Shown here one piece after another: positions 15,530-23,554 of a DNA stretch of 64,000 nucleotides (its first letter is position 1; each line of letters opens with the position of its first letter). A model generated the notes under the pieces. The model searched no databases. It saw only the letters and a list, made by a program, of their open reading frames with translations, and had not been told where the DNA came from. Location of the stretch: positions 124,001 through 188,000 of the forward strand of contig NZ_AUEP01000006.1 of assembly GCF_000426045.1 (NCBI RefSeq). The letters are read 5' to 3'. Both the position numbers and the translations under genes were made by a program. The stretch is from Marmoricola sp. URHB0036. Lineage in GTDB: Bacteria > Actinomycetota > Actinomycetes > Propionibacteriales > Nocardioidaceae.

Positions 15530-16501
15530 ATGGACCTCGACATTCGGCTGGTGAGGTACTTCGTCGCGGTCGCCGACGAGCTGCACTTCGGCCGCGCCGC
15601 CGCCAAGCTCTACATCAGCCAGCCCGCACTCTCCAAGCAGATCCGCAAGCTCGAGAGCGAGGTCGGCACCCAGCTGCTCGTCCGCGACAGTCGGCACGTC
15701 GAGCTCACCGCCCGGGGCGAGCACTTCCTCGTGGATGCGCGTCAGCTGCTCGCCCTCGCCGACCGGATGCGACGACCTCCAGAGACCAACACCGTGCGCT
15801 TCGCGCACATCTTCGAGCTCGACACGAGCCGGCAGGTCGCCGACGCCTTCTCCCGTGAGTACGCCGACGTACAGCTCATCGAGCGCTCGATGGACAGCGC
15901 CAGGCAGCTCGACGCGCTCCTGTCCGAGCAGCTCGACGTGGCCGTCCTGCGCGTCACCCCGAAGATGCTGGCCGAGCGCCCGACCGGCTGGCAGCGACGG
16001 CTGCTGCGCCTCGAGCCGATGTGGCTGGTGGGTCGGCCCGGTGACGAGCCACGCGACTCGGTCTCGCTGCACGAGCGACCGGTCGAGGTCTTCGCCGACA
16101 CCGCGGAGTCGGGTCTCTACAACGTGCACGGCGAATACCTCGCCGCCTTCGAGCGGGAGACCCGCGTCGCGCTCCGGTGGCTCGGCAACCCGGGGACGTT
16201 CCAGCACTGCCTCGCCGCGGTACGGCGCGCGCGCGACTCGGCGTTCACGATGGAGTTCGAGAGCTATGCCAAGCGGTACGCCGAGGCGGGTATCCCCGCC
16301 CATCGGCCGATGGAGCTCCAGCCGGCGTACCCGTGGTGGGTGGCGTGGCGTGAGGACAACGCGTCTGAGGCGACCGCCGCCTTCGTGACCAGCGCGCAGG
16401 AGCTCTCCGAGAGGAACGGCTGGCTCCAGCCGTCCGTCGGAGGGACGCCGCTGTGGCTCCCGGCCGGGGACCCGGGTGTCCTCGAGCAACGGTCCAGCTG
16501 A
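15530..16501 (+). CDS. LysR-family transcriptional regulator
   Basis: LysR-type regulator of 323 residues. The N-terminal winged helix is MDLDIRLVRYFVAVADELHF followed by GRAAAKLYISQPALSKQIRK, and a periplasmic-binding-like effector domain starts near residue 90 (NTVRFAHIFELDTSRQVAD). The ATG at 15530 follows GGGCGGTCTGG. It diverges from the hydrolase-SDR operon, the expected target. It also lies directly upstream of the tetR-P450 operon in the same direction, but that operon has its own promoter (16509-16538), so the two are probably separate. Confidence 0.9.
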   Translation: MDLDIRLVRYFVAVADELHFGRAAAKLYISQPALSKQIRKLESEVGTQLLVRDSRHVELTARGEHFLVDARQLLALADRMRRPPETNTVRFAHIFELDTSRQVADAFSREYADVQLIERSMDSARQLDALLSEQLDVAVLRVTPKMLAERPTGWQRRLLRLEPMWLVGRPGDEPRDSVSLHERPVEVFADTAESGLYNVHGEYLAAFERETRVALRWLGNPGTFQHCLAAVRRARDSAFTMEFESYAKRYAEAGIPAHRPMELQPAYPWWVAWREDNASEATAAFVTSAQELSERNGWLQPSVGGTPLWLPAGDPGVLEQRSS

Positions 16502-16508
16502 ACAGGGC

Positions 16509-16551
16509 TTGCCAGCGAACGAGAACTCGTTCTAGATTGGACAGGTGTCCA
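16509..16551 (+). promoter_or_regulatory. Promoter and two palindromic operators of the CYP51 operon
   Basis: TTGCCA (16509-16514), 18 bp and TAGATT (16533-16538) form a promoter. AGAACTCGTTCT (16522-16533, perfect five-base arms) fills the spacer. It is close to the KstR-type consensus TnnAACnnGTTnnA, lacking only the first T. TGGACAGGTGTCCA (16538-16551, perfect six-base arms) covers the start site. Both are good candidates for autoregulation by the TetR protein encoded next. Confidence 0.65.
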
Positions 16552-16565
16552 GTCAGGTGTCTAGC

Positions 16566-17123
16566 ATGCCCCGGCGTGAGCTTCATCCTCGTCAGGGCGA
16601 CACCCTCGACCGGCTGCTCGAAGCGGCACGCAGCGAGCTCGACGAGGTCGGGCACGAAGTCCTGACGATCCGCACCGTCGCGTCCAGGGCTGGGGTGTCG
16701 TCGGCCACGGCGTACAACTACTTCGCCTCGCGCGACCATCTGTTCGCGGAGCTGTTCTGGCGTCATCTCACCGACTCCGAGCTGCCGCGGCTGACCGGGC
16801 GGAGCAGTACTCGTCGGCTGCAGCAGACGACGCGACACCTCGCCGAGACCATCGCCAGCGCCCCGGCGCTCGCCGCCGCCGCGACGAAGGCCCTCCTGGG
16901 GACCGACCCTGCGGTGGGCGACCTGCGACTGCGGGTCGGCGCCGTCTTCGCCGATCGGTTCCGGACCGCGATCGGGGACCCGGTGCAGCCCCAGGTCCTC
17001 GAGGCGCTGCTCTTCGCCTTCTCCGGGGCGCTCCTGCAGACGGGCATGGGGCTGTTCACCTATCCCGAGCTCGCCGACCGGCTCGACGACGTCGTCGCGG
17101 TCGTGATGAGGGGGAACCCGTGA
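16566..17123 (+). CDS. TetR-family regulator of the CYP51 operon
   Basis: First gene of the long operon, 185 residues. The helix-turn-helix is TIRTVASRAGVSSATAYNYF, followed by ASRDHLFAELFWRHLT and a helical effector domain. The ATG at 16566 was chosen because AGGTG lies six bases upstream. The in-frame GTG at 16545 falls inside the operator palindrome at the predicted transcription start. The stop overlaps the P450 start (GTGA), so it is translated with its own targets. It is most likely the autorepressor of the operon, in the position of M. tuberculosis Rv0767c next to cyp123 and cyp51. The ligand may be a sterol- or lipid-derived molecule, which is inference. Confidence 0.87.
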   Translation: MPRRELHPRQGDTLDRLLEAARSELDEVGHEVLTIRTVASRAGVSSATAYNYFASRDHLFAELFWRHLTDSELPRLTGRSSTRRLQQTTRHLAETIASAPALAAAATKALLGTDPAVGDLRLRVGAVFADRFRTAIGDPVQPQVLEALLFAFSGALLQTGMGLFTYPELADRLDDVVAVVMRGNP

Positions 17124-18316
17124 CGCTCGTCTTCGATCCCTACGACTACGCCCTGCAGGACGACCCCTACCCGGTCTACAAGCGGCTGCGCGACGAGGCG
17201 CCGCTGTTCCACAACGAGGAGCACGACTTCTGGGTGCTGTCCCGGCACGCCGACCTGCACAGGGCCGTGCGCACCGACGGCATCTACTCCAACGAGATGG
17301 GGGTCTCGCTGGACCCGAGCGCCTGGACGCCGTACGCGCACCAGACGATGTCGTTCCTCGCGATGGACCCGCCGCGACAGACCCGGCTGCGCAAGCTGGT
17401 CTCCAAGGGCTTCACCCCCAAGCGGGTGGCCGAGCTGGAGCCGTCGATCCAGCGGATCACCGACCACTACCTCGACCAGGTGATGGAGTCGGGCTCCTTC
17501 GACTGGATCGGCGCCTTCGCCGGCAAGCTGCCGATGGACGTGATCTCGGAGATGCTCGGGGTGCCGGAGGCCGACCGTGACGAGGTACGCCGGCTCGCGG
17601 ATCTCCTCGTCCATCGCGAGCCGGGACTGCGCGACGTACCCCCCGAAGGCATCGAGGCCGCGATGACGCTGTTCGGCTATTACGCCGATCTCCTCGCCGA
17701 GCGTAAGCGGCGGCCGGCCGACGACCTCACCTCTGCCTTGCTCGCGGCCGAGGATGGCGACGACCGGATGAGCGACCAGGAGATCATCGCGTTCCTGTTC
17801 CTGATGGTCGTGGCCGGCAACGAGACCACCACCAAGCTGTTGGGCAACGCGATGTTCCACCTGACCGCCAGCCCCGAGCAGCGCGACCAGGTCTTCGCCG
17901 GCGAGGAGGACCTCGTCGACCGCTGGATCGAGGAGACGCTGCGCCACGACACCTCGACCCAGCTGCTCGCGCGCCACCTGCGCGACGACCTGACCCTGCA
18001 CGGCGTGACCGCCCCCCAGGGTTCGAAGCTGCTGTTCTGCCTGGGCGCCGCCAACCGCGACGACCGGGTCTTCAGTGATCCCGACCGGTTCGACGTGCAC
18101 CGCGACGAGGACGAGCTGCGCCAGATCCTCAGCTTCGGCGGCGGTCGCCACTTCTGCCTGGGCGCCAACCTGGCCCGGCTCGAGTCGCGGGTCGCGCTTC
18201 GCTCGCTCGTGTCCCGCGCCGTCTCCGCCGACGCCGACCACGCCTCAGCGGTGCGGTTCTACTCGGCCAACGTGCGCGGCTTCGCGAGCCTGCCCGTGCA
18301 GGTGGAGTCCCGATGA
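17120..18316 (+). CDS. Cytochrome P450 (CYP123-like position)
   Basis: Soluble haem monooxygenase of 398 residues. The I-helix oxygen-binding motif is MVVAGNETTTKLLGNA (near 230), the K-helix ExxR is EETLRHD, and the haem loop FGGGRHFCLG places the Cys thiolate near residue 346. The GTG start overlaps the tetR stop, and its stop overlaps the next SDR. In M. tuberculosis the same slot holds cyp123 (Rv0766c), whose substrate is unknown. Electrons probably come from the small ferredoxin three genes downstream, while the reductase must be encoded elsewhere. Family is certain; CYP123 assignment rests on context. Confidence 0.93.
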   Translation: MTLVFDPYDYALQDDPYPVYKRLRDEAPLFHNEEHDFWVLSRHADLHRAVRTDGIYSNEMGVSLDPSAWTPYAHQTMSFLAMDPPRQTRLRKLVSKGFTPKRVAELEPSIQRITDHYLDQVMESGSFDWIGAFAGKLPMDVISEMLGVPEADRDEVRRLADLLVHREPGLRDVPPEGIEAAMTLFGYYADLLAERKRRPADDLTSALLAAEDGDDRMSDQEIIAFLFLMVVAGNETTTKLLGNAMFHLTASPEQRDQVFAGEEDLVDRWIEETLRHDTSTQLLARHLRDDLTLHGVTAPQGSKLLFCLGAANRDDRVFSDPDRFDVHRDEDELRQILSFGGGRHFCLGANLARLESRVALRSLVSRAVSADADHASAVRFYSANVRGFASLPVQVESR

Positions 18317-19089
18317 GCAAGTACGACCAGCCCCCTCGTCGGCCCGCCGTCGTCACCGGCGCCTCGTCCGGGATCGGCGCTGCCACCGCGCTCGTGCTCG
18401 GCGCGCAGGGGTTCCCCGTCGCGCTGGGCGCTCGTCGCACCGAGAAGTGCGCGGAAGTGGCAGCGCAGATCCGTGAGAACGGCGGCGAGGCCGTCGTACA
18501 CCCGCTCGACCTGACCGACGACGGCTCGGTCGCCGACTTCGCGACGTCCGTGGCCGCCGACCTCGGTGACGTCGAGGTGGTGGTCTCCAACGCCGGGTCG
18601 GTCGGCCCGGGTGTGATCCACGAGGTCGACACCGAGCGGATGCGCAGCGAGCTCGACGTCAACCTGCTCGGCGCCCACCGGCTGGTGCGGGCGTTCGTAC
18701 CCGAGATGGTCGAGCGGCGACGCGGTGACCTGGTGTTCGTGTCCTCCGACGTGGCGGTGCGGCCACGGCCGTTCATGGCGGCGTACGCCGCGAGCAAGTG
18801 GGGACTCGAAGGGCTGGCCCAGTCGATGCAGATGGAGCTCGAGGGCACGGGCGTGCGCGCCAGCATCGTGCGACCGGGCCCGACCTGGAGCGAGATGGGC
18901 AGCACCTGGGACGACCAGGACGCTGCCGACGTGCTCAACCAGTGGGTGCGCTTCGGGCTCGCCCGGCACCCGCACTTCCTGAAGCCGTCCGCGATCGCGA
19001 ACGCCATCGCCGCCATCGTGTCGGCACCGCGCGGCGTGCACCTGAACCTGGTCGAAGTGACCCCCGAGGCCCCCGTGGAGGACCAGTGA
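18313..19089 (+). CDS. SDR-family oxidoreductase between the two P450 genes
   Basis: Short-chain dehydrogenase of 258 residues. [20 protein letters not shown] is the cofactor motif, VVVSNAGSVGPG replaces the common NNAG with SNAG, and FVSSDVAVRPRPFMAAYAASKWGLEG carries Ser, Tyr and Lys. The C-terminus is somewhat short and lacks the usual DGG ending. It overlaps both neighbours by four bases (ATGA and GTGA). The equivalent in M. tuberculosis is Rv0765c. It may oxidise the alcohol made by one of the P450s. Confidence 0.9.
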   Translation: MSKYDQPPRRPAVVTGASSGIGAATALVLGAQGFPVALGARRTEKCAEVAAQIRENGGEAVVHPLDLTDDGSVADFATSVAADLGDVEVVVSNAGSVGPGVIHEVDTERMRSELDVNLLGAHRLVRAFVPEMVERRRGDLVFVSSDVAVRPRPFMAAYAASKWGLEGLAQSMQMELEGTGVRASIVRPGPTWSEMGSTWDDQDAADVLNQWVRFGLARHPHFLKPSAIANAIAAIVSAPRGVHLNLVEVTPEAPVEDQ

Positions 19090-20414
19090 CGATCACCGAG
19101 GTCTCGCGCCTCAACCCCGACGACCCGCACGGCCACCTGCAGGAGCTGCGGACCGACCCGATCGGGCTGCTGCACCGCGTGCGCGAGGAGTGCGGCGACA
19201 TCGGCAGCTTCCGACTGGCCGACCGCGACGTCGTACTGGTCTCGGGTGCCGAGGCCAACGAGCAGTTCTTCCGGGCGCCCGACAGCACGCTCGACCAGGC
19301 CGCGGCGTACCCGTTCATGACGCCGATCTTCGGCAAGGGCGTGGTCTTCGACGCCACCCCGGAGGAACGCCAGCAGATGCTGAAGAACCAGGCGCTGCGC
19401 GGCGACATGATGCGCGGGCACGCGACCACCATCGAGAACGAGATCCGCCGCATGGTCGGCAGCTGGGGCGAGGAGGGCGAGATCGACCTGCTCGACTGGT
19501 TCGCCGAGCTGACCATCTACACCACCTCGGCCTGCCTGGTCGGCACGCCGTTCCGTGAGGAGCTCGACGCCTCCTTCGCGCAGCACTACCACGACCTCGA
19601 GCGCGGGACCGACGCGCTGGCCTACGTCGACCCGTACGCTGACATCGAGTCCTTCCGCCGGCGCGACTCAGCGCGCGAGAAGCTGGTCGAGCTGGTCCAG
19701 GCGATCATCGACAGGCGCAAGATCAGGGGCACTGTCCCTCGCGACGAGCGCGACCTGCTCGACGTCCTCATCTCCATCGACCTGTCGGCCGACTACATCA
19801 CCGGCATCTTCATCTCGATGATGTTCGCCGGCCACCACACCTCCTCGGGCACGGCTGCGTGGGCACTGATCGAGCTGCTGCGCCACCCCGAGGTGCTCGA
19901 GGACGTGGTCACCGAGCTCGACGATCTCTACTCCGACGGCAGCGAGGTCTCCTTCCAGGCGCTGCGCTCGATCCCGCGCCTGGAGTCCGCGCTCAAGGAG
20001 ACGCTGCGGCTGCACCCGCCACTGATCATCCTGCTGCGCCTCGTGCAGGAGGAGGTCGAGCTCGCCGGCCACACCATCGCGGCGGGCACGATGGTGGCCG
20101 CGTCGCCACGGGTCTCCAACCGCATCGCCGAGGACTTCCCCGAGCCCGGGCTCTTCGATCCCGGCCGGTACGTCGACCCGCGCCAGGAGGACCTCCAGAA
20201 CCGCTGGACCTGGATCCCGTTCGGCGCCGGACGACACCGCTGCGTCGGCAACGCCTTCGCGATGATGCAGCTCAAGGCGATCTTCTCCGTAATCCTGCGC
20301 GACTACGAGTTCGAGCTCGCCCAGCCCAGCGAGAGCTACCGCGACGACTGCTCGAAGATGGTGATCCAGCTCGAGCAGCCGTGCCGGGTGAAGTATCGGC
20401 GGCGATCGCGATGA
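19086..20414 (+). CDS. cyp51: Cytochrome P450 CYP51 (sterol 14-alpha-demethylase family)
   Basis: Prokaryotic CYP51 of 442 residues. It reads like M. tuberculosis CYP51 throughout: HGHLQELRTDPIGLLHRVRE, AAYPFMTPIFGKGVVFDA, GEIDLLDWFAELTIYTTSAC and ISMMFAGHHTSSGTAAW (I-helix). Also seen are ETLRLHPPLIILLR (ExxR region) and the haem loop PFGAGRHRCVG with Cys near residue 386. It is nine residues shorter than the 451-residue mycobacterial enzyme as I recall it, mostly in the G-H loop before ADYITGIFIS. The family removes the 14-alpha methyl group of sterols in three oxidations. Whether this host makes or meets such sterols is unknown. GTG start overlapping the SDR stop. Confidence 0.96.
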   Translation: MTITEVSRLNPDDPHGHLQELRTDPIGLLHRVREECGDIGSFRLADRDVVLVSGAEANEQFFRAPDSTLDQAAAYPFMTPIFGKGVVFDATPEERQQMLKNQALRGDMMRGHATTIENEIRRMVGSWGEEGEIDLLDWFAELTIYTTSACLVGTPFREELDASFAQHYHDLERGTDALAYVDPYADIESFRRRDSAREKLVELVQAIIDRRKIRGTVPRDERDLLDVLISIDLSADYITGIFISMMFAGHHTSSGTAAWALIELLRHPEVLEDVVTELDDLYSDGSEVSFQALRSIPRLESALKETLRLHPPLIILLRLVQEEVELAGHTIAAGTMVAASPRVSNRIAEDFPEPGLFDPGRYVDPRQEDLQNRWTWIPFGAGRHRCVGNAFAMMQLKAIFSVILRDYEFELAQPSESYRDDCSKMVIQLEQPCRVKYRRRSR

Positions 20415-20608
20415 GGGCGGTCGCCGACCTGGACCTGTGCCAGGCACACCAGATGTGCCAGACCGAGGCGCCGGACGTCTTCGGCTTCGACGAGGCGACC
20501 GACCAGGTCGTCGTACTCATCGACCAGCCGGCGGAGTCGCAGCGCGACGAGGTGCTGGCCGCCGTGCGCTACTGCCCGGCGATGGCGCTCTCAGTGGAGG
20601 AGGACTGA
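20411..20608 (+). CDS. [3Fe-4S]-type ferredoxin with CxxHxxC motif
   Basis: Electron carrier of 65 residues for the adjacent P450s, comparable with the M. tuberculosis ferredoxin next to cyp51 (Rv0763c). The cluster residues visible are Cys10, Cys16 and Cys55 (CQAHQMC and RYCPAMAL). His13 stands where classical 3Fe-4S/4Fe-4S ferredoxins have the second Cys or another residue, giving CxxHxxC...CP. ATG overlaps the cyp51 stop by four bases and the stop overlaps the next start by one, implying coordinated synthesis with CYP51. Its reductase is not in the window. Confidence 0.93.
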   Translation: MRAVADLDLCQAHQMCQTEAPDVFGFDEATDQVVVLIDQPAESQRDEVLAAVRYCPAMALSVEED

Positions 20609-21177
20609 TGGACCGCGCGCAGATGGAGGCGTTCTGGAGCCAGTGGCTCGCGGACAACCGGGAGGCGGAGCGACGCCGGGACTGGGGGATCCTCGCCGAG
20701 CACTACGCCGAGGACGCGACCTACGGGTGGATGTACACCCCCGACGAGCACTTCATGGCGATGGGCCGCGAGGAGATCCGCACCCTCGCGCTCGGCAACG
20801 AGATGGCCGGGCTCGACGGCTGGCACTACGACTACGCCGCGACCGTGCTGGACGACTCCAACGGCATGGTGATCGGCTTCTGGAAGCAGCGGGCCGGCAT
20901 CGAGGACGAGTCGACCGGCAAGGAGTACGAGATCCTCGGCATCGGCGGCTCGTGGTTCGGGCTGGTCGAGAGCGCTGACCGTGTCGAGATCGGCTGGCAG
21001 CGCGACTGGTTCGACCTCGGCTCGACCGCCCACACCTTCCTGGCGCTGGCCGGCTCCGGCAAGGCACCGCAGACCCTGCTGGACCGGATGGGGCTGCACG
21101 GTCCGTCGCAGCCGGGTCACTACACCCGCGCCGAGCTGCCCTCGACGATCTGGCCGCCGGTGGTGGGCGATGACTGA
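20608..21177 (+). CDS. NTF2-like protein of the CYP51 operon
   Basis: Protein of 189 residues with an NTF2-like fold: N-terminal helices ending in WGILAEHYAEDATYGWMYTP, a helix with DEHFMAMGREEIRTLALG, then strands (NGMVIGFWKQRAG, ILGIGGSWFGLV). It is longer than typical 130-residue members, with a C-terminal tail from about residue 145 (FLALAGSGKAPQTLLDRMGL). The M. tuberculosis locus has counterparts in the same area (Rv0760c, a ketosteroid-isomerase-like fold protein, and Rv0762c), but I cannot say which is the orthologue. It starts at TGATG and ends eight bases inside the aldehyde dehydrogenase. It may bind or isomerise a P450 product. Confidence 0.78.
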   Translation: MDRAQMEAFWSQWLADNREAERRRDWGILAEHYAEDATYGWMYTPDEHFMAMGREEIRTLALGNEMAGLDGWHYDYAATVLDDSNGMVIGFWKQRAGIEDESTGKEYEILGIGGSWFGLVESADRVEIGWQRDWFDLGSTAHTFLALAGSGKAPQTLLDRMGLHGPSQPGHYTRAELPSTIWPPVVGDD

Positions 21178-22627
21178 GCGGGCGCGCCTCCTGATCGACG
21201 GCGCGCTGGTCGAGGCGAGCACCGGAGCGACGTACCCGATCCTCAACCCGGCCACGGGCGAGGAGATCGGCGTCGCACCCGATGCCAGCGCCGACGACGT
21301 CGATGCGGCGATCGCGGCCGCACGTCGCGCCTTCGACCGCACCGACTGGTCGACCGACCTCGAGCTGCGCGTGCGCTGCGTGCGCCAGCTGCACCAGGCG
21401 CTCGTCGACCACGGCGACGACATGCGCGCGCTCACCACCGCCGAAGCAGGGGCTCCTGCGTTCCTCACCTCCGGCCCGCAGTACGACGTACCGGTGGCCG
21501 GGCTCGCCTGGACGGCCGACCTGGCCGAGCGCTACGAGTGGGAGACCGACCTCGGCGTCGCCGAGCCGATGGGCATCCCGACCCGTCGGACCGTCCGGCG
21601 CGAGGCGATCGGGGTGGTCGCGGCGATCACGCCGTGGAACTTCCCCAACCAGATCAACCTCGCCAAGGTCGGGCCGGCGCTGCTGGCCGGCAACACCGTG
21701 GTGCTCAAGCCCGCTCCCGACACCCCGTGGGTGGCGGCCGAGCTCGGTCGGCTCGCCGCGGAGCAGACCGACCTGCCACCCGGCGTGCTCAACGTGGTGA
21801 CGCCGCGCGACAACGGCGTCGCGGCCGTGCTCGCGACCGACCCGCGCGTCGACCTGGTCTCGTTCACCGGCTCCACCGCGACCGGCCGCGCCATCATGGC
21901 GGCCGCCGCACCGACGCTGAAGAAGGTGTTCCTCGAGCTCGGCGGCAAGTCGGCCGCGATCGTCCTCGACGACGCCGATCTCGGCGCCGCCGTCGGGACC
22001 GCCGCGTTCTCGGTCTGTGTGCACGCCGGCCAGGGCTGCGCCCTGACCACGCGCCTGGTGGTGCCCCGCGAGCGGTACGACGAGGCGGTCGAGGTGGCCG
22101 CCACGACGATGTCCTCGATCGGGGCCAAGGACCCGACCGACTCCGGCACGATCTGCGGGCCGGTGATCAACCAGGCGCAGCGGGACCGGATCGCCCGCTA
22201 CCTCGCGCTCGCCGAGGATGAGGGCGGGACGTTCGCCACCGGCGGTTCGATCATCGAACAGGACGGTTTCTGGGTCGAGCCGACCCTGGTCACCGGGCTC
22301 TCGAACGACTCCCGGGTGGCGCGGGAGGAGATCTTCGGACCCGTGCTCGTCGTACTCCCCCACGACGGGGACGACGACGCGATACGCATCGCCAACGACT
22401 CCGACTACGGCCTGTCCGGTTCGGTCGACAGCGGCTCCCCGGAACGGGCACGAGCCGTCGCCAACCGGATCCGCACCGGCACCCTCGCCGTCAACGGCGG
22501 GGTGTGGTTCGCGCCGGACGCGCCGTTCGGCGGCTACAAGCAGTCCGGCATCGGCCGGGAGATGGGCGTGGCCGGATTCGAGGAGTACCTCGAGACCAAG
22601 ACCATTGCTGAGGCCGTCCGTGACTGA
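21170..22627 (+). CDS. Aldehyde dehydrogenase (AldA-like)
   Basis: NAD(P)-dependent aldehyde dehydrogenase of 485 residues. The oxyanion Asn157 is in TPWNFPNQINLAKVG, the general base Glu256 in FLELGGKSAAIVLDDADL, and the nucleophile Cys290 in HAGQGCALTTRLVV. The C-terminal APFGGYKQSGIGREMG is the family signature. The gene fits the aldA slot (Rv0768) beside cyp51 in M. tuberculosis, where it is divergent; here it is co-directional. It could oxidise an aldehyde from P450/SDR action. It overlaps the NTF2-like gene by eight bases and is followed by a 186-bp gap with a dispersed repeat. Confidence 0.94.
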   Translation: MTERARLLIDGALVEASTGATYPILNPATGEEIGVAPDASADDVDAAIAAARRAFDRTDWSTDLELRVRCVRQLHQALVDHGDDMRALTTAEAGAPAFLTSGPQYDVPVAGLAWTADLAERYEWETDLGVAEPMGIPTRRTVRREAIGVVAAITPWNFPNQINLAKVGPALLAGNTVVLKPAPDTPWVAAELGRLAAEQTDLPPGVLNVVTPRDNGVAAVLATDPRVDLVSFTGSTATGRAIMAAAAPTLKKVFLELGGKSAAIVLDDADLGAAVGTAAFSVCVHAGQGCALTTRLVVPRERYDEAVEVAATTMSSIGAKDPTDSGTICGPVINQAQRDRIARYLALAEDEGGTFATGGSIIEQDGFWVEPTLVTGLSNDSRVAREEIFGPVLVVLPHDGDDDAIRIANDSDYGLSGSVDSGSPERARAVANRIRTGTLAVNGGVWFAPDAPFGGYKQSGIGREMGVAGFEEYLETKTIAEAVRD

Positions 22628-22654
22628 GCTCGCGAAGGCACGGAGCACGGCCCA

Positions 22655-22790
22655 GGTTGAGGAGCGTCGACCCAGGGCCGAGCGCAGCGAGGGACTGGGC
22701 GACGCGTCTCGAAACCCGGTGAGACGCAAAGCAGCCGGAGGGACGGCATCGCGTGGTTCCGAGACGCTCGCTGGCGCTCGCTCCTCAACC
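22655..22790. repeat. Composite inverted repeat within the CYP51 operon
   Basis: A left copy (22655-22716) begins GGTTGAGGAGCG and ends GTCTCGAAACC with internal CGAGCGCAGCGAG. A right copy (22755-22790) in opposite orientation reads GGTTCCGAGACGCTCGCTGG and ends CTCCTCAACC. Together they can fold into a long hairpin, like REP/BIME pairs. The right copy matches the recC repeat (1236-1271) at 32 of 36 positions. It fills the only sizeable gap of the operon. Confidence 0.75.
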
Positions 22791-22813
22791 AACGAACAAA
22801 GAGAGGCCGTGAC

Positions 22814-23554
22814 ATGAGGTTTCCAGGCAAGGTCGCGGTCGTCACCGGCGCGGCGCAGGGCATCGGCGAGGCCTACGCGCGCGGGCTGGCGGACGAGGGT
22901 GCGGCTGTCGTGGTCGCCGACCTCAGCGCCAAGGGCCAGGACGTCGCGGAGTCGATCAACGCCGACGGTGGCCGCGCGATCTTCGTGGAGACCGACGTGT
23001 CCTCCCACGAGTCCGCCAAGGCGATGGCCGACCGCGCCGTCGAGGAGCTCGGTGGCATCGACCTGCTGGTCAACAACGCCGCCATCTACGGCGAGATGGC
23101 CTTCGACCTGCTGGTCACCGTCGACTGGGACTACTACAAGTTGTTCATGTCGGTGAACCTCGACGGCGCGCTGGTGATGACGCGTGCGTGCTACCCGCAC
23201 ATGCAGGCGCGCGGTGGTGGCGCGATCGTCAACCAGAGCTCGACGGCGGCCTGGCTGTACGCCGGGTTCTACGCCCTCGCCAAGGTCGGCATCAACGGGC
23301 TGACCCAGCAGCTGGCCCACGAGCTCGGCGGGATGAACATCCGCGTCAACGCGATCGCTCCCGGTCCGACCGACACCGAGGCGACCCGCAAGCAGGCCGG
23401 TGACGCCGCCAAGGACCTGGTCAAGGGTCTGGCCCTGAAGCGGATGGGCACGCCGCAGGACATGGTCGGCGCCTGCCTGTTCCTGCTCTCCGACGAGGCG
23501 TCCTGGGTCACCGGGCAGGTCGTCAACGTCGACGGTGGCCAGGTTTTCAGATGA
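22814..23554 (+). CDS. SDR-family oxidoreductase (Rv0769-like)
   Basis: Classical SDR of 246 residues. VAVVTGAAQGIGEAYARGLA, LLVNNAAIYGEM and QSSTAAWLYAGFYALAKVGING carry the TGxxxGxG, NNA and S...YxxxK motifs. VTGQVVNVDGGQVF ends it as usual. The Ala-rich active site (YALAK) is intact. An AGAGAGG ribosome site is visible at 22801-22807. In M. tuberculosis the gene after aldA (Rv0769) is an SDR, so order is preserved. It overlaps the next gene by four bases. Probable role: NAD-dependent oxidation or reduction of a hydroxy or keto intermediate. Confidence 0.92.
   Translation: MRFPGKVAVVTGAAQGIGEAYARGLADEGAAVVVADLSAKGQDVAESINADGGRAIFVETDVSSHESAKAMADRAVEELGGIDLLVNNAAIYGEMAFDLLVTVDWDYYKLFMSVNLDGALVMTRACYPHMQARGGGAIVNQSSTAAWLYAGFYALAKVGINGLTQQLAHELGGMNIRVNAIAPGPTDTEATRKQAGDAAKDLVKGLALKRMGTPQDMVGACLFLLSDEASWVTGQVVNVDGGQVFR

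Noticed and set aside
16545-16565. GTG at 16545 as the tetR start
   Set aside because: It falls within the start-site palindrome and at the predicted transcription start; ATG 16566 has a proper AGGTG.
22655-22790. CRISPR-like repeats
   Set aside because: Only two copies, inverted rather than direct, and no cas genes anywhere in the window.
20753-23320. 855-codon minus-strand open frame under the CYP51 operon
   Set aside because: It is antisense to the NTF2-like, aldehyde dehydrogenase and SDR genes, all with intact catalytic motifs; its own product resembles no family.
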